A stretch of 64,000 nucleotides of DNA, from assembly GCF_051859345.1 (NCBI RefSeq), contig NZ_JBHYFV010000014.1, forward strand, positions 1 through 64,000, in the 5' to 3' direction. Below the pieces are notes generated by a model. That model worked only from the letters and a program-made list of their open reading frames with translations. It was not told the origin of the DNA and did no database searches. Shown piece after piece: positions 16,840 to 26,230 of this stretch. The position numbers were made by a program, and so were the translations under genes. Source of the stretch: Marivita sp051859345. GTDB taxonomy: Bacteria > Pseudomonadota > Alphaproteobacteria > Rhodobacterales > Rhodobacteraceae. Position 1 is the first letter of the stretch. Each line of letters starts with the position of its first letter.

Positions 16840-17123
16840 GATTTCACCTCTATGACTTGGATTTTGACCGCAGCGGGAACGTAGGGGTCCATGAACTGGA
16901 CCTGCCCATCCCGGAAGCGCCAGATCGTCCCTTCAACGACGCTGTCGCCATCGACCATAACGAGGACCGGCACCCAGCCATCGGCCACGTCGAACAAGGT
17001 GGTGGATTCATCGCCGTCATGGTTGTTGCAGCGTATCCGTGAAACGGATGGGCGTTGCTCCAACGCTTCGACCCGAGCCGCAATGTCCGCGGGGTTAAGG
17101 GCTTCTCTGCTAATATCGGTCAT
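16836..17123 (-). CDS. Small phage protein of unknown function
   Basis: A 95-residue soluble protein with a short coiled N-terminus (DIAARVEALEQRP) and a beta-rich remainder. It begins 1 nt after the large fibre gene ends and overlaps the next start by 4 nt. It is probably a fibre-associated accessory protein. Confidence 0.6.
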   Translation of the reverse strand: MTDISREALNPADIAARVEALEQRPSVSRIRCNNHDGDESTTLFDVADGWVPVLVMVDGDSVVEGTIWRFRDGQVQFMDPYVPAAVKIQVIEVKS

Positions 17124-17124
17124 G

Positions 17125-19758
17125 TCAGGCCACCACTTTCAGGCCACCGCGTTGTGCGACGGCGTTGCTGTCTACTGTTGCGTCGGTGCGCAGGATTTGG
17201 CCCCACTCGGTCATTTCCACCAAGCCGCCATCGGTCAGTACCAGATAGATGCGCCGGATCGGATCCCACGAGACCTTCCGCACCACCTTGTCGAGAAGCG
17301 TCGCCTGCGCATCGGGGTAGAACAGCGTGCGCTCGACGGCGTTCATGCGAGTAATTTGTTCGGCGGTAGCTGTTCGGTTGGCGATGCGGAGGCGGGCAAG
17401 TGAGCCAAGAAACTCAAACTGGCCGTCACCACGCGTCCCTATCCGCAAAACCTCGTTGGAGAACGCCATATTGCGAGCGACAATAGTTTCGCTGGCATCC
17501 AGGTCGCCATCGACGTAGAACTTGACCGTTTCACCAGCATCTTCGAGCGTGATGCAGAAGAAAACTGGTTTGCCTGTATTAACCACTTTCGTGCCAAGGG
17601 CGTTTGAGGTCGTCCCGCCCGAGCGCGTGGAAAACTGCAGAAACCCGTCAGCCTGCACAAAGACCAGCATATGCTCGTCACTTGTGTTCTGACCTTGTTC
17701 TACCCGGTGAAGTATATAGTCAGCCACCGAGGTCATTTTCAGCCAGCCCGCGATTGAAAGTTCATCGAGGCCAGTTGGGAGATCAGGATTGTACGGCTGC
17801 TCTAGGTAGTCATCCCCTGAGAAACCCGAATACCACACAACACCGTTCTCGCGGGTGCGCGTGACCGTGCCGTTCGGGACAATCCCCTTGCCTTTGTCGG
17901 AGCGGTCGGGGTCGGCGAGTTTGACGTTCAGATATTTAAACCGAGTAATTTGACCTGACACGGAAGAGCCAAGGATAACGGCTTGCACTGTTTGGCTTGT
18001 GGGCGAGGTGTACCAAAGACGAAGAATGCCACTATCGTCTGTCGTCGTTTCTTGCTTGAGGCTAACGAAACTGGGAGTCCCGTTCCCCACCCGCAAGCCT
18101 GCAAGGTTTCCGGGGTTTACGCTGTCTTGCTCAAACTCGGTTTCAAGGTAAACGGTTTGTCCCGCTGCAAGGCTGATCGAGATACCATCTCGAACGTTGC
18201 CTGACACTCCATCGCCCGTCAATACAGCGGAACCTCCGTCCGAAGCTTCATGCTCAATGGTGCCAGAGAGGACCCCTTCGAATGCGTCCACATCGTCCGC
18301 GAAGTCTTCTTCGACGTATGCGTTCCCCACCAGATCGGTATCGTCATCCTCACACAGCCCTGCAAAGACTGTGCCGTTGAGCATCATGCCGGTGTCATGC
18401 GTGTTCGCGATGTGGCGGGTCATGCCGCCCGTTTCGTCGTCGCCCTCGGGGAACATCAGGAAAGCCCCTCGCGCATTTCCGATGACAAATTGCCGTTCGG
18501 GACCGGCGCATATATCAGTCACGCGCCAAGATACGTTGCGCCCCTCGTCTGTGAAGGAAAGCGACGTATCCTTATTTCCGAAGCCCCAATCTATCTGTCC
18601 GTGACCCTGCGAAGGCGAAGCATTCCCCTCAAGATCGCGTAGCGTCTCCGAAGCGAAGAAATTGATAGTGGAAAACTGCCCGTTAGGGACAAAAGAATGA
18701 ACGGCATAGAGGTTGCCAACATCATCAAAATTAACGTGGTAGAACTCATAACCTTCGGACGACGTTGAGGCCGCATAGCTGACCACCTCGCCAGTGTCCT
18801 TGATGATGGACAGGTATCCAGCGCCGTCAGGGTCGTGGGCAACGGCCACAGTAGGCACCTGCACACCGTTTTCGATCGGCGCATCCGTCAGAACATGTGT
18901 ATCGAAATGGGCCACGGCGCTGGAAGGGGTCGACTTTGACGCGTCGATGGTAGTGAACCCTGCACCCGCGCCGTCACGCGTCCAGGGTTGTTCCTGTAGA
19001 CCAAATACCACCCACCGAAACAGCCGTGATTGCGTGAAATCCCAACACAACAGGCCAGCGGTGGACACTGAGACATAGGCCCGACCATTGATGAACTTTG
19101 CGGCATTCATGTTGCCGGTACCCATATCGAGATCACACCACATCGGCGCGTTGGGCTTGTCGCCATTGCGCAGAATGAGGCGATGGCCCAGCAGCACACC
19201 GATAAAGGTTCGCGGCATTTCTGGCTGATCGGCCCGTGTGATCTGAGTAAAACCTGAGACTGCAGCCAACTTGAAGAACGCACCACCAGCCGACTCGAAT
19301 ATCACGCCTTCCTCAGTGATGGCGGGGTCTTGTGCTTGGCAGTACGCACGCGCTTGCGCTTCACTGGCAAACATCCCGATCTGTGGGCCGGTGTGAACTT
19401 CCTCGTTCGCCCATTCCATGCCCATCCCGAGACGGAGCCATTCAGGCACGCCACACGGTGCGACAAACACGTCAACGGGGTCTGTTCCGTAAGGCAGAGA
19501 AGCAACATAGGCTGCCGCTGCGTTCCCTGAGACTGCAAGGGCACTGTCGGCCCAGACCTTTGATGTTGCGGCACTTCCGGCTGCTTCGTTCTTATGGCCC
19601 TCAGTGGTGTCCCGGTATCCCTGCGTCGTGTCTCGGGCTTCCTCTGCGTCGGCCACCGAGGCGTCCAACGTGGCTTTCTTGACGTTCACAGCATCAGTCA
19701 GAGTGTTCATCGCCGCTGTGGCGACACCCATTTGCGTTGTGGCTTCTTCGATGCTCAT
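17125..19758 (-). CDS. Tail fibre / receptor-binding protein with LamG-like domain
   Basis: An 877-residue protein. The first 90 residues are a helical, coiled-coil-like attachment region. The centre is beta-rich with repeated short strands. Residues about 670-800 (from VVWYSGFSG through LARLRIANRTATAEQI) match a concanavalin/LamG-like fold of the type that binds glycans. The final 50 residues contain WDPIRRIYLVLTDGGLVEM. Last in the tail-tip series, it probably determines host range. Confidence 0.75.
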   Translation of the reverse strand: MSIEEATTQMGVATAAMNTLTDAVNVKKATLDASVADAEEARDTTQGYRDTTEGHKNEAAGSAATSKVWADSALAVSGNAAAAYVASLPYGTDPVDVFVAPCGVPEWLRLGMGMEWANEEVHTGPQIGMFASEAQARAYCQAQDPAITEEGVIFESAGGAFFKLAAVSGFTQITRADQPEMPRTFIGVLLGHRLILRNGDKPNAPMWCDLDMGTGNMNAAKFINGRAYVSVSTAGLLCWDFTQSRLFRWVVFGLQEQPWTRDGAGAGFTTIDASKSTPSSAVAHFDTHVLTDAPIENGVQVPTVAVAHDPDGAGYLSIIKDTGEVVSYAASTSSEGYEFYHVNFDDVGNLYAVHSFVPNGQFSTINFFASETLRDLEGNASPSQGHGQIDWGFGNKDTSLSFTDEGRNVSWRVTDICAGPERQFVIGNARGAFLMFPEGDDETGGMTRHIANTHDTGMMLNGTVFAGLCEDDDTDLVGNAYVEEDFADDVDAFEGVLSGTIEHEASDGGSAVLTGDGVSGNVRDGISISLAAGQTVYLETEFEQDSVNPGNLAGLRVGNGTPSFVSLKQETTTDDSGILRLWYTSPTSQTVQAVILGSSVSGQITRFKYLNVKLADPDRSDKGKGIVPNGTVTRTRENGVVWYSGFSGDDYLEQPYNPDLPTGLDELSIAGWLKMTSVADYILHRVEQGQNTSDEHMLVFVQADGFLQFSTRSGGTTSNALGTKVVNTGKPVFFCITLEDAGETVKFYVDGDLDASETIVARNMAFSNEVLRIGTRGDGQFEFLGSLARLRIANRTATAEQITRMNAVERTLFYPDAQATLLDKVVRKVSWDPIRRIYLVLTDGGLVEMTEWGQILRTDATVDSNAVAQRGGLKVVA

Positions 19759-19768
19759 AGGTTCTTCC

Positions 19769-20671
19769 TCACTCGAAAGCGTGTGCGTTTACGAAACGCG
19801 TTGATTGGTCCGCATATGCGGCTGTCATTTGGGCCAGGGGGATTGCGATAGAGGCGGCTGCGTCAGACGCTTCCTGTGCTTTGTCCGTCGCTGTCTGTGC
19901 ATGCCCGCTGATGGTTAGTTCGAGGTCAACGATGGCGGCGCGGTCCTCATCGACGGCCGTCACGTGGCCCGCGATCGTTTGTTCAAGATCGGCGATGGTT
20001 TGGCGGTCCTGATCAACTGACTGGACGTGACCGGCGATCGTCTGTTCCAGACCAACGATGGCCTGTCGGTCCTCATCGACGGCCGTCACATGCTCGCCAA
20101 TGGTCTGTTCCAGATCGACAATGGCAGCGCGGTCCTGATCGACCGACTGGACATGATCGGCAATGGTCTCTTCCAGCGAGACAATCGCTTGACGGTCTTC
20201 GTCCACCGCCGTGACATGCCCGGCAATCGTCTGTTCGATCTCCGTGTTGACTTCGGCATAGTGCCGCGTGGAGAACCCGCCGCCTTCCAGCTCCTGATCG
20301 CGCGGCGCATTGGCGGCAAGATAGGCCTCGGAGGCATAGCCCTGAGCGGCGAGCTCGGCGGCCTCTGCATCGCTTAGCGGCGGCGTCGGCTGCGTATTCA
20401 TGATGTCGGCAAAGTTCGCGGCTGCGACGTCCTGGACAACGATCTGGACAGCCGCGCGTGAACCGCCTTCGGTTTTCGCGGTGTAGGTGCCAGGCAACAG
20501 CGCGACCGAGAAATCGCCCGAGGCGTCGGTTGTGACGGTGACCGGTCCAGGGATCGCGGCGCTGCTGTCCACTTTGGAGATCGACCGAAGTTGCGGGCCG
20601 AAGGTAAGGATCAGACCGGCTTTGGGCTGGGCTTGCAGGTCAATCACATTGCCTGTGACGGTGCAGGTCAT
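19769..20671 (-). CDS. Tail fibre protein with 21-residue coiled-coil repeats
   Basis: A 300-residue fibre. Residues 1-95 look like a beta-sandwich carrying TYTAKTEGG, followed by a hinge. Residues 148-252 are five tandem 21-residue repeats alternating HVTAVDEDR and HVQSVDQDR, predicted as a trimeric coiled coil. The C-terminus is Ala-rich. The ATG overlaps the upstream stop (ATGA). It precedes the receptor-binding fibre gene, so it may be the shaft. Confidence 0.75.
   Translation of the reverse strand: MTCTVTGNVIDLQAQPKAGLILTFGPQLRSISKVDSSAAIPGPVTVTTDASGDFSVALLPGTYTAKTEGGSRAAVQIVVQDVAAANFADIMNTQPTPPLSDAEAAELAAQGYASEAYLAANAPRDQELEGGGFSTRHYAEVNTEIEQTIAGHVTAVDEDRQAIVSLEETIADHVQSVDQDRAAIVDLEQTIGEHVTAVDEDRQAIVGLEQTIAGHVQSVDQDRQTIADLEQTIAGHVTAVDEDRAAIVDLELTISGHAQTATDKAQEASDAAASIAIPLAQMTAAYADQSTRFVNAHAFE
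19916..20230 (-). repeat. Five 63-bp tandem repeats in the fibre gene
   Basis: In-frame tandem array encoding five 21-residue units. Odd and even units are more alike than neighbours, so the effective unit is about 126 bp. Such arrays change length by slippage or recombination and would change shaft length in 21-residue steps. Confidence 0.75.
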
Positions 20672-21276
20672 GGCGTGTCTCCGGGTGTTGAAATGGCGTT
20701 TAAGGCGGTGTTGAACGCTCCGACGGCCGCGTCGATCTCGGCGCGGGTGGTAGCTGAATTGATTGCGAATACGGTGCTGTCGCGCAGGATCTCCGTCTGG
20801 TTCAAAACCGGGGTCCATTCGTTGTTCGTGTCGAGCCAGAGCTGCGCCAGATCAGCGGCCGACATACCCCGCGCAACGGTCAGCTCTTTCAGCAGCGGAA
20901 AGGCGTCCAGCGTGGCCGGTGGTGGCGTCAATGCCAAATAGGCCTCAGCCTCTGCGCGCTTGTTGAGGTAGGCTTGCGCCTGGAATGCTGTTTCGGTGGC
21001 GAAGGCGCGTCGAAGCTTACCGATTAGTCGGTTCACTTCAAACGCCGCCGTGGCCTTGTCGGCGTCGATTTCTGAAGCAGCTTTCTGATCGGCTTGCGTT
21101 TGTGTCAGGGACACAAGCTCACCATCAACAACGCGATACTTCGCCAGGTTCTCAGGCAGCTCTTCGACTGTGATCACCCCGAGTTCTTCCGGAAGAGAAC
21201 TTTCTGATCCGCTGTCCTGCTTGAACCCAATGGGGTCTCCGGACGCCTTTTCGTAGATGACCTGCATCACCGCCAT
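20668..21276 (-). CDS. Tail-tip associated phage protein, unknown
   Basis: A 202-residue soluble protein with long helices (about residues 70-130) and no recognised motif. The ATG at 21274-21276 overlaps the end of the tip gene by 10 nt. A later in-frame ATG at 21267 (MQVIYEK) is an alternative start. Placement between tip and fibre suggests a fibre connector or assembly protein. Confidence 0.6.
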   Translation of the reverse strand: MAVMQVIYEKASGDPIGFKQDSGSESSLPEELGVITVEELPENLAKYRVVDGELVSLTQTQADQKAASEIDADKATAAFEVNRLIGKLRRAFATETAFQAQAYLNKRAEAEAYLALTPPPATLDAFPLLKELTVARGMSAADLAQLWLDTNNEWTPVLNQTEILRDSTVFAINSATTRAEIDAAVGAFNTALNAISTPGDTP

Positions 21277-24200
21277 TTGAATGAAACTCCAAGAAATGCC
21301 TTGCGAAGCTGCACTGTCGACTCGCCGTACCAATTCGCGGTCACGTTGTATTCGTTCGCGGTTGGAGACATCCAAGACTGTGTTGTGACCTGATCGGTCA
21401 CGAAGAGTGTCGGATAATCGACCGTCGCCGCCATGCCGGATCTGTTCAGCAGGTCGGTTGTGCTGATGAGGCTGCTGTCGCCTGACCGGGTGATCTTGAT
21501 GCCCCAATCGCCAGACCCGCTGTAACCTTGATCCAGGCCCAATGTGATCAGGATGTCTACGGTTTCGCCCGGGGGCAGGTCGAGCGAGACAAGTCCTGCA
21601 AGCTTGGCTGACGCTAAACCGGTTCCCCACACTGCCACACTTCTTCCGCCGCGACCGACATACCCTGTTGCATTCAGAGCAAGGTAGGGCGTCGACACAC
21701 CGCCGGTTGTGATGCTTAGCTGACCGCTATTGTTCTGAAGTCGTAGCCCATCCAGAACGAGCGCATTTGCGAACACGGTTTCATCAATGATCACCGATCC
21801 TTTGAACCGCTTGACGATCTGGGTCCATGCGCCACCGCTGCGTCGCCAGGTGATCTGGTCGGACGGGTTTGCCAAAGTGCCCGTGTAGAACGTGGCGGTG
21901 TCCATTTCGACAGGGGTTCCGACCGCACTGATGAACCTGGTGTTTACTTCTCCTGCCGTGTCCGCCTGAAGGATCGATGACACCGGGATGAAGTATTCAC
22001 CCGGCCCACGCGGACCGGGCGATCCGGGTGCCCCAGGTGGCCCTTCATCTCCGGTGACGCCCTTTCGTGCCTTGGTCAGCGTAAAGCGCTTGGTGATCGA
22101 CGAGAAGCCGGAGCGGCTGGCCGTGATGTCCACGTGACCTGCATCGACGTTCAGGTCAGTGACCGTGATCCGGTTGCCGCTGAGCGAGGAGCTCACACCC
22201 GTTCCGTTCACGCGGGAGATCGTCCAGTTCGAGGTGTCTAGCTGGGCCCCGACATAGACCTGCACATCCGTGAAAGCTCCAGCGAGGTCCTCGCCCGAAC
22301 CATCCGGCGCGGCCGGCACAGTGTGCGCCTCGTTGGTCAGGATCATCGCCACGCCCTTTTCGCCTGGCACTAGGCCGATGACCGTGACGCGATCGGAGGC
22401 GACCACCGGTTCCGTCGCGCCTCCGTCGCGCATCTCGACACGGACCACGTCGGGCATATTGGCCGCGCTGGCCTTGGGCGTGTAGGTGAAGGTCGCGGTG
22501 GTCGAGGGCGCGCCCTGGCTCACATCATCAACGAAAAACTCATAGTAAGGCGTGCCGCCTGCGCCACGTGGCGTCGCGGTGAAGACGGTGCTGGTGGGCG
22601 CAGGGCTGGCCCCGGCCGCGTTGTAGGTGAAGACCTGCACACCCGTGGTGAGCTGCACAATTCGAACACCATCAGAGACGGCAGGCGCAATCTCCGTAAT
22701 CCATGAGGTCCAGCCTGTTTCGCGCACGCGGCTGATGGCCTTGCCCCGCGCGTCATAGGATGAACCAGGAATGTAGGAGCCGGGCAAGAACGCCTGACCT
22801 GCGGAGACATCGGCGATGTCACCCGTCAGGACGAGCTCCTCGCTGCTGTTGAGACGCAGCTCGTAGGAGATGCCATCCACCGTGTCCTCGATGGCGGCAG
22901 CGGTCCAGATCAGCTTGAATGTGATGCGACGGTTGCCGTTGCCGTCATCGACGGTGACCGGCACGATATCAAAGCCCGGAACGCCGGCATCGGGACGCGC
23001 GATGGTGCCTGTCGCGGTGGGCAGGCCGGGTAATTCCAACCCCGGCACGATCGGGAAATCGCTCGGGTCGCGCTCGCGGATCGAGCGCACCGTGTTGAAG
23101 GTCAGCAGGTCATAAGCCGTCTCCGATATCTCGAAGAGCTTGTTGGAATAACCCTCTGCCACGCTCGTCCAGGCGAAGGTGTTGAGCGTGTCCATGAAGA
23201 ACAGATCGGGGGGGAGCGTGCCTTTGTGGCGGCGGAACCGACGGCCGTCATTGATCGCGGCGTTCAGGACCTGCTTGGCCTGCGCGGTGTTGTGGACCAC
23301 GGGCAGTTGCAGATCGAACAGGCGGCGGGTGCCGTCCTGCGTTTCCCAGGTGGGATTGGTGATCGTGTGAGCGGCGCTTGCGTTCCAAAGCTGCGCGGGA
23401 TCGGGATGGGTGACGCTGCCGCCATTGAACGTGCCGTCCAGACCCGGAAACGGATCGAGCTCGGAAGGATCGGAGACCGAGAAATCATCGTCGGTAAGCG
23501 ACACGATGGCGGTCTCGGGCGCATCGACCTGGACGCGGTAGACGCCGCCCAACTCGGTGATCTGCCCGTTGCAGCCTGCCAGCAGCTGATCGATGATGTC
23601 GCGCGGCTCGTCGGTCCAGCGCGCCTCGATCCCACCGGTGTACTTCGCGCGGCCGTCCACATCGATGTCGCAGGCGTTCATTGCCGCGACCCAGTTGGCC
23701 ATCGGCAGGTCTTCGTGCTCACAATCGCCGCCCCAGACACCGCCGCCGGGTGCGTCGATCCCGCGCAGGATGTTGTAGACCAGGACAATCAGGTTCTCGG
23801 TCTGCTCCCATGTGTCAGGATCGTCATAGCGATGCGATCCGGAGCCGCCGACACTCGTGTCCTTGCGCGGATCGTAGCAGGGTGGCCCGAGCATCTCGTA
23901 GCTCTTTTCCGGCTGTCCACGCGGGAACCGCTTGCGGTCGAAATAGTAGCTCTCGACGGTGTGGCATATCCCGAGCAACTTGTGATCCGTTGTCCAGCGC
24001 CGGTCATCGCTGGCAAAGAACGACACAAGCATCGCGTCCGCCGTGGTGTGCGTGCCATCGTAATACTTGATCCAGGCGCGGTGGCTGTCGCTGTCCTTGT
24101 TCTTGGAGACGACGATGTTGCCTAGCTGAGCACGCGGATCTTCACTGTCAAAATTGTCATCGAGATAATCGTCGCCGATTTCGGAATATTCGCCGTCGAT

Positions 24201-24575
24201 GATCAGCCGTTCCAGGGTGGCCCCCGGCAGATCGCACAGCTCGATCACCTCGTGATAGAACTTGGAATTGTCGCCCCGGCTGTTGTGATAGGTCTGGTGG
24301 CCCTTCACTGCCGCGCGGCCCAGCACAAAGCTGCCCGGCTCGGACCCGCCACGCCCCTTGAACTGGTTCTGAAGGCCCGGCTGTTTCGGCTTCTTGCGCA
24401 AGCGCTGCGCGATGAGGCTCAGACCCGAACTCAGCGCGACCTGTGCGACGATCGCACCGATCTTGGTGGCAAGGAACGCCTTGCCGGCAGCAAGCAGACC
24501 CGAGAGCGGATCGGCCGAGGCGGGCTCGGCAAAGATCAGCAGCGTCGCAAGGCTGAGAAGCAGAAGCCGGATCAT
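21267..24575 (-). CDS. Tail tip protein (lambda gpJ-like) with collagen-like stretch
   Basis: A 1102-residue central tip protein. The N-terminus has a secretion-signal-like segment (MIRLLLLSLATLLIFAEPASA) then a hydrophobic helix. Residues about 80-450 carry the phage tail baseplate/tip fold, followed by fibronectin-like beta domains, a GPPGAPGSPGPRGPG collagen-like linker at about residue 850, and a distal beta domain. It overlaps the upstream gene by 4 nt (ATGA). The role is expected in adsorption and DNA ejection. Confidence 0.82.
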   Translation of the reverse strand: MIRLLLLSLATLLIFAEPASADPLSGLLAAGKAFLATKIGAIVAQVALSSGLSLIAQRLRKKPKQPGLQNQFKGRGGSEPGSFVLGRAAVKGHQTYHNSRGDNSKFYHEVIELCDLPGATLERLIIDGEYSEIGDDYLDDNFDSEDPRAQLGNIVVSKNKDSDSHRAWIKYYDGTHTTADAMLVSFFASDDRRWTTDHKLLGICHTVESYYFDRKRFPRGQPEKSYEMLGPPCYDPRKDTSVGGSGSHRYDDPDTWEQTENLIVLVYNILRGIDAPGGGVWGGDCEHEDLPMANWVAAMNACDIDVDGRAKYTGGIEARWTDEPRDIIDQLLAGCNGQITELGGVYRVQVDAPETAIVSLTDDDFSVSDPSELDPFPGLDGTFNGGSVTHPDPAQLWNASAAHTITNPTWETQDGTRRLFDLQLPVVHNTAQAKQVLNAAINDGRRFRRHKGTLPPDLFFMDTLNTFAWTSVAEGYSNKLFEISETAYDLLTFNTVRSIRERDPSDFPIVPGLELPGLPTATGTIARPDAGVPGFDIVPVTVDDGNGNRRITFKLIWTAAAIEDTVDGISYELRLNSSEELVLTGDIADVSAGQAFLPGSYIPGSSYDARGKAISRVRETGWTSWITEIAPAVSDGVRIVQLTTGVQVFTYNAAGASPAPTSTVFTATPRGAGGTPYYEFFVDDVSQGAPSTTATFTYTPKASAANMPDVVRVEMRDGGATEPVVASDRVTVIGLVPGEKGVAMILTNEAHTVPAAPDGSGEDLAGAFTDVQVYVGAQLDTSNWTISRVNGTGVSSSLSGNRITVTDLNVDAGHVDITASRSGFSSITKRFTLTKARKGVTGDEGPPGAPGSPGPRGPGEYFIPVSSILQADTAGEVNTRFISAVGTPVEMDTATFYTGTLANPSDQITWRRSGGAWTQIVKRFKGSVIIDETVFANALVLDGLRLQNNSGQLSITTGGVSTPYLALNATGYVGRGGRSVAVWGTGLASAKLAGLVSLDLPPGETVDILITLGLDQGYSGSGDWGIKITRSGDSSLISTTDLLNRSGMAATVDYPTLFVTDQVTTQSWMSPTANEYNVTANWYGESTVQLRKAFLGVSFKWR

Positions 24576-24970
24576 GGGCGGTAGACCTCCCATGCGCGGT
24601 CCATCGCCACGACATCAAGGCCAGCAACCGGAGAGACGACATGGATGATCCCGCCGGAACCCACGATCCCGAAACACAAGCTGCGGTCCTTGATCAGCGC
24701 CACGTCGCCCGGTTGTGCGAACACCCAGCCGCCGACCGACGTCAGTTCGCGACCCGCCAGATCGCGCAAGCTGCGGATACCTTCCGCCTTCAAGAGCGCG
24801 CGCCCCTCGGGCAGGGTCCGGTACCGGCCGATCCAGCGCTCCATGAACTGTGTGCCGCGCAGCGTGTCGACCCAGCCTGCAACAAACAGCGCACAGTCGA
24901 ACTGGCCGGGGTCGATCGAGAACCCACGCGCCACGTTCAAATAGCCGTTCAATGCCACCACGCGGTCCAT
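24572..24970 (-). CDS. NlpC/P60-like tail protein (DUF6950 type)
   Basis: A 132-residue protein with FDCALFVAGW (candidate nucleophile Cys at about residue 26) and a later GIIHVV histidine, the arrangement of NlpC/P60-type hydrolases found just before gpJ-like proteins (lambda gpK position). It may cleave peptidoglycan at the tail tip during entry. The ATG at 24968-24970 forms a TGATG junction with the upstream stop. Confidence 0.7.
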   Translation of the reverse strand: MDRVVALNGYLNVARGFSIDPGQFDCALFVAGWVDTLRGTQFMERWIGRYRTLPEGRALLKAEGIRSLRDLAGRELTSVGGWVFAQPGDVALIKDRSLCFGIVGSGGIIHVVSPVAGLDVVAMDRAWEVYRP

Positions 24971-25572
24971 CAATCTTCCCCCCACGGGACAACCCAGTCC
25001 GGGGCCACGCCGATATGCTCACGCCCCAAATCACCCGCAGAGCGGCGCTCCAGCGCATCCTGAGAACGATAGATCGGCAAGCTCAGCGTCAGACGGCGCG
25101 CGTTGGACGCCATCTTCAGGGGAGCCTTGGAGGACGCGGTGCGTTTTGCACCCACCGTCCTCGGGGCCTCCTGCACCGTGCCTTTCACGAAACGGATCGG
25201 TGCGGCCAAGGGCTCCATCGTGTCGATGTCCAGGGCGACCGAATAGACCCGCACCGGCGCGAGATGGGCGTCGTATTGATCCAGTATCAGCCGCACCTCA
25301 TCGGTGAATGGCGGCAGCGTGATCGAGTGGTACATCACGTCCAGACCAGTGACGCTGCGGATCGGCGACAGGCCCAGCACGTTGCCCGCGCCGTAGAACG
25401 TGCGTGTCTCACCCTCGACATCGAACTCGCGGTGATCGTCCAGGTTGGACAGACCGAGCTCTTCGCGCAGGCCGGTCGCGCGGTTGCGCGGTTCGATCCA
25501 GAACAGCACGCGCGGCTCGACGCCACGACGCTGTGCGAATTGCGACTGGATGAGGGTGTCGATCGTGGGCAT
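24970..25572 (-). CDS. Phage tail tip protein, DUF2163-like
   Basis: A 200-residue soluble beta-rich protein in the same position as DUF2163-type proteins of Rhodobacter phages and gene transfer agents, between distal tail and NlpC/P60 proteins. The visible pattern includes LFWIEPRNRATG and RLTLSLPIYRSQDALERRSAGD. It is probably a baseplate hub or distal tail component. The family match is tentative. Confidence 0.6.
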   Translation of the reverse strand: MPTIDTLIQSQFAQRRGVEPRVLFWIEPRNRATGLREELGLSNLDDHREFDVEGETRTFYGAGNVLGLSPIRSVTGLDVMYHSITLPPFTDEVRLILDQYDAHLAPVRVYSVALDIDTMEPLAAPIRFVKGTVQEAPRTVGAKRTASSKAPLKMASNARRLTLSLPIYRSQDALERRSAGDLGREHIGVAPDWVVPWGED

Positions 25573-25576
25573 GTGA

Positions 25577-26230
25577 TCAGGCCCTCAGCACTTGGATGAA
25601 GCTGAAGGACCCGGCCTCGCTGACAACCGCACGGCCTGCGCCATAAGACGCCTCGGGAAACTTTGCCTTCATCGGCGGGCGCACCAACGCAGCGGATGCG
25701 CCGGCGCTGACGCCCTGGCGGATGAACGGCGTCACCTCGAGCGACGGCGACACCCCCGATCCGTTTGCGCTCCCACCGGTCACGATCCGGTGCACCGCGT
25801 AGCGCGTGGGGCTGGCGCCATAGGTCCAGCCGATCAGATCGCCGGGTGTCAGCACATAGCCCGCTGGCAGGCCGCTCAGGGTCAGCTCGCGGTTGTTGGC
25901 GTTCAGCGTGGCGATCTGCGGACTGCTCCCCGCGATCAGCAGGCCACCCGGATCAGCTGCCGGAAACGGCTTGCGCGGATCGTAAAGCAGGAACGACGCG
26001 CCGACCTCCTCGAGCAGCGACAGGGTGGCGTCGAGACCGGCAATGGTGTCATGCACATCGATGTCGAGTGTCACTTCGCCCTGCCATAGCCGCTGGCCCC
26101 GGCCGGCCGCGATCAGCTCACCCCCGCCAAGTTCGGTAAAGGCGCGGTTGTCACCGGGTTTCATGGCGAAACGCCGGATCGGCAAAAGATCGAAGAACTG
26201 CGCGGTGGACAGAGGAAAACTCAGGGCCAT
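25577..26230 (-). CDS. Distal tail protein, putative
   Basis: A 217-residue beta-rich protein directly after the tape measure gene, sharing a base at the TGATG junction. Position and length match distal tail (Dit-like) proteins, but no motif proves it. It has no membrane helix. Confidence 0.55.
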   Translation of the reverse strand: MALSFPLSTAQFFDLLPIRRFAMKPGDNRAFTELGGGELIAAGRGQRLWQGEVTLDIDVHDTIAGLDATLSLLEEVGASFLLYDPRKPFPAADPGGLLIAGSSPQIATLNANNRELTLSGLPAGYVLTPGDLIGWTYGASPTRYAVHRIVTGGSANGSGVSPSLEVTPFIRQGVSAGASAALVRPPMKAKFPEASYGAGRAVVSEAGSFSFIQVLRA

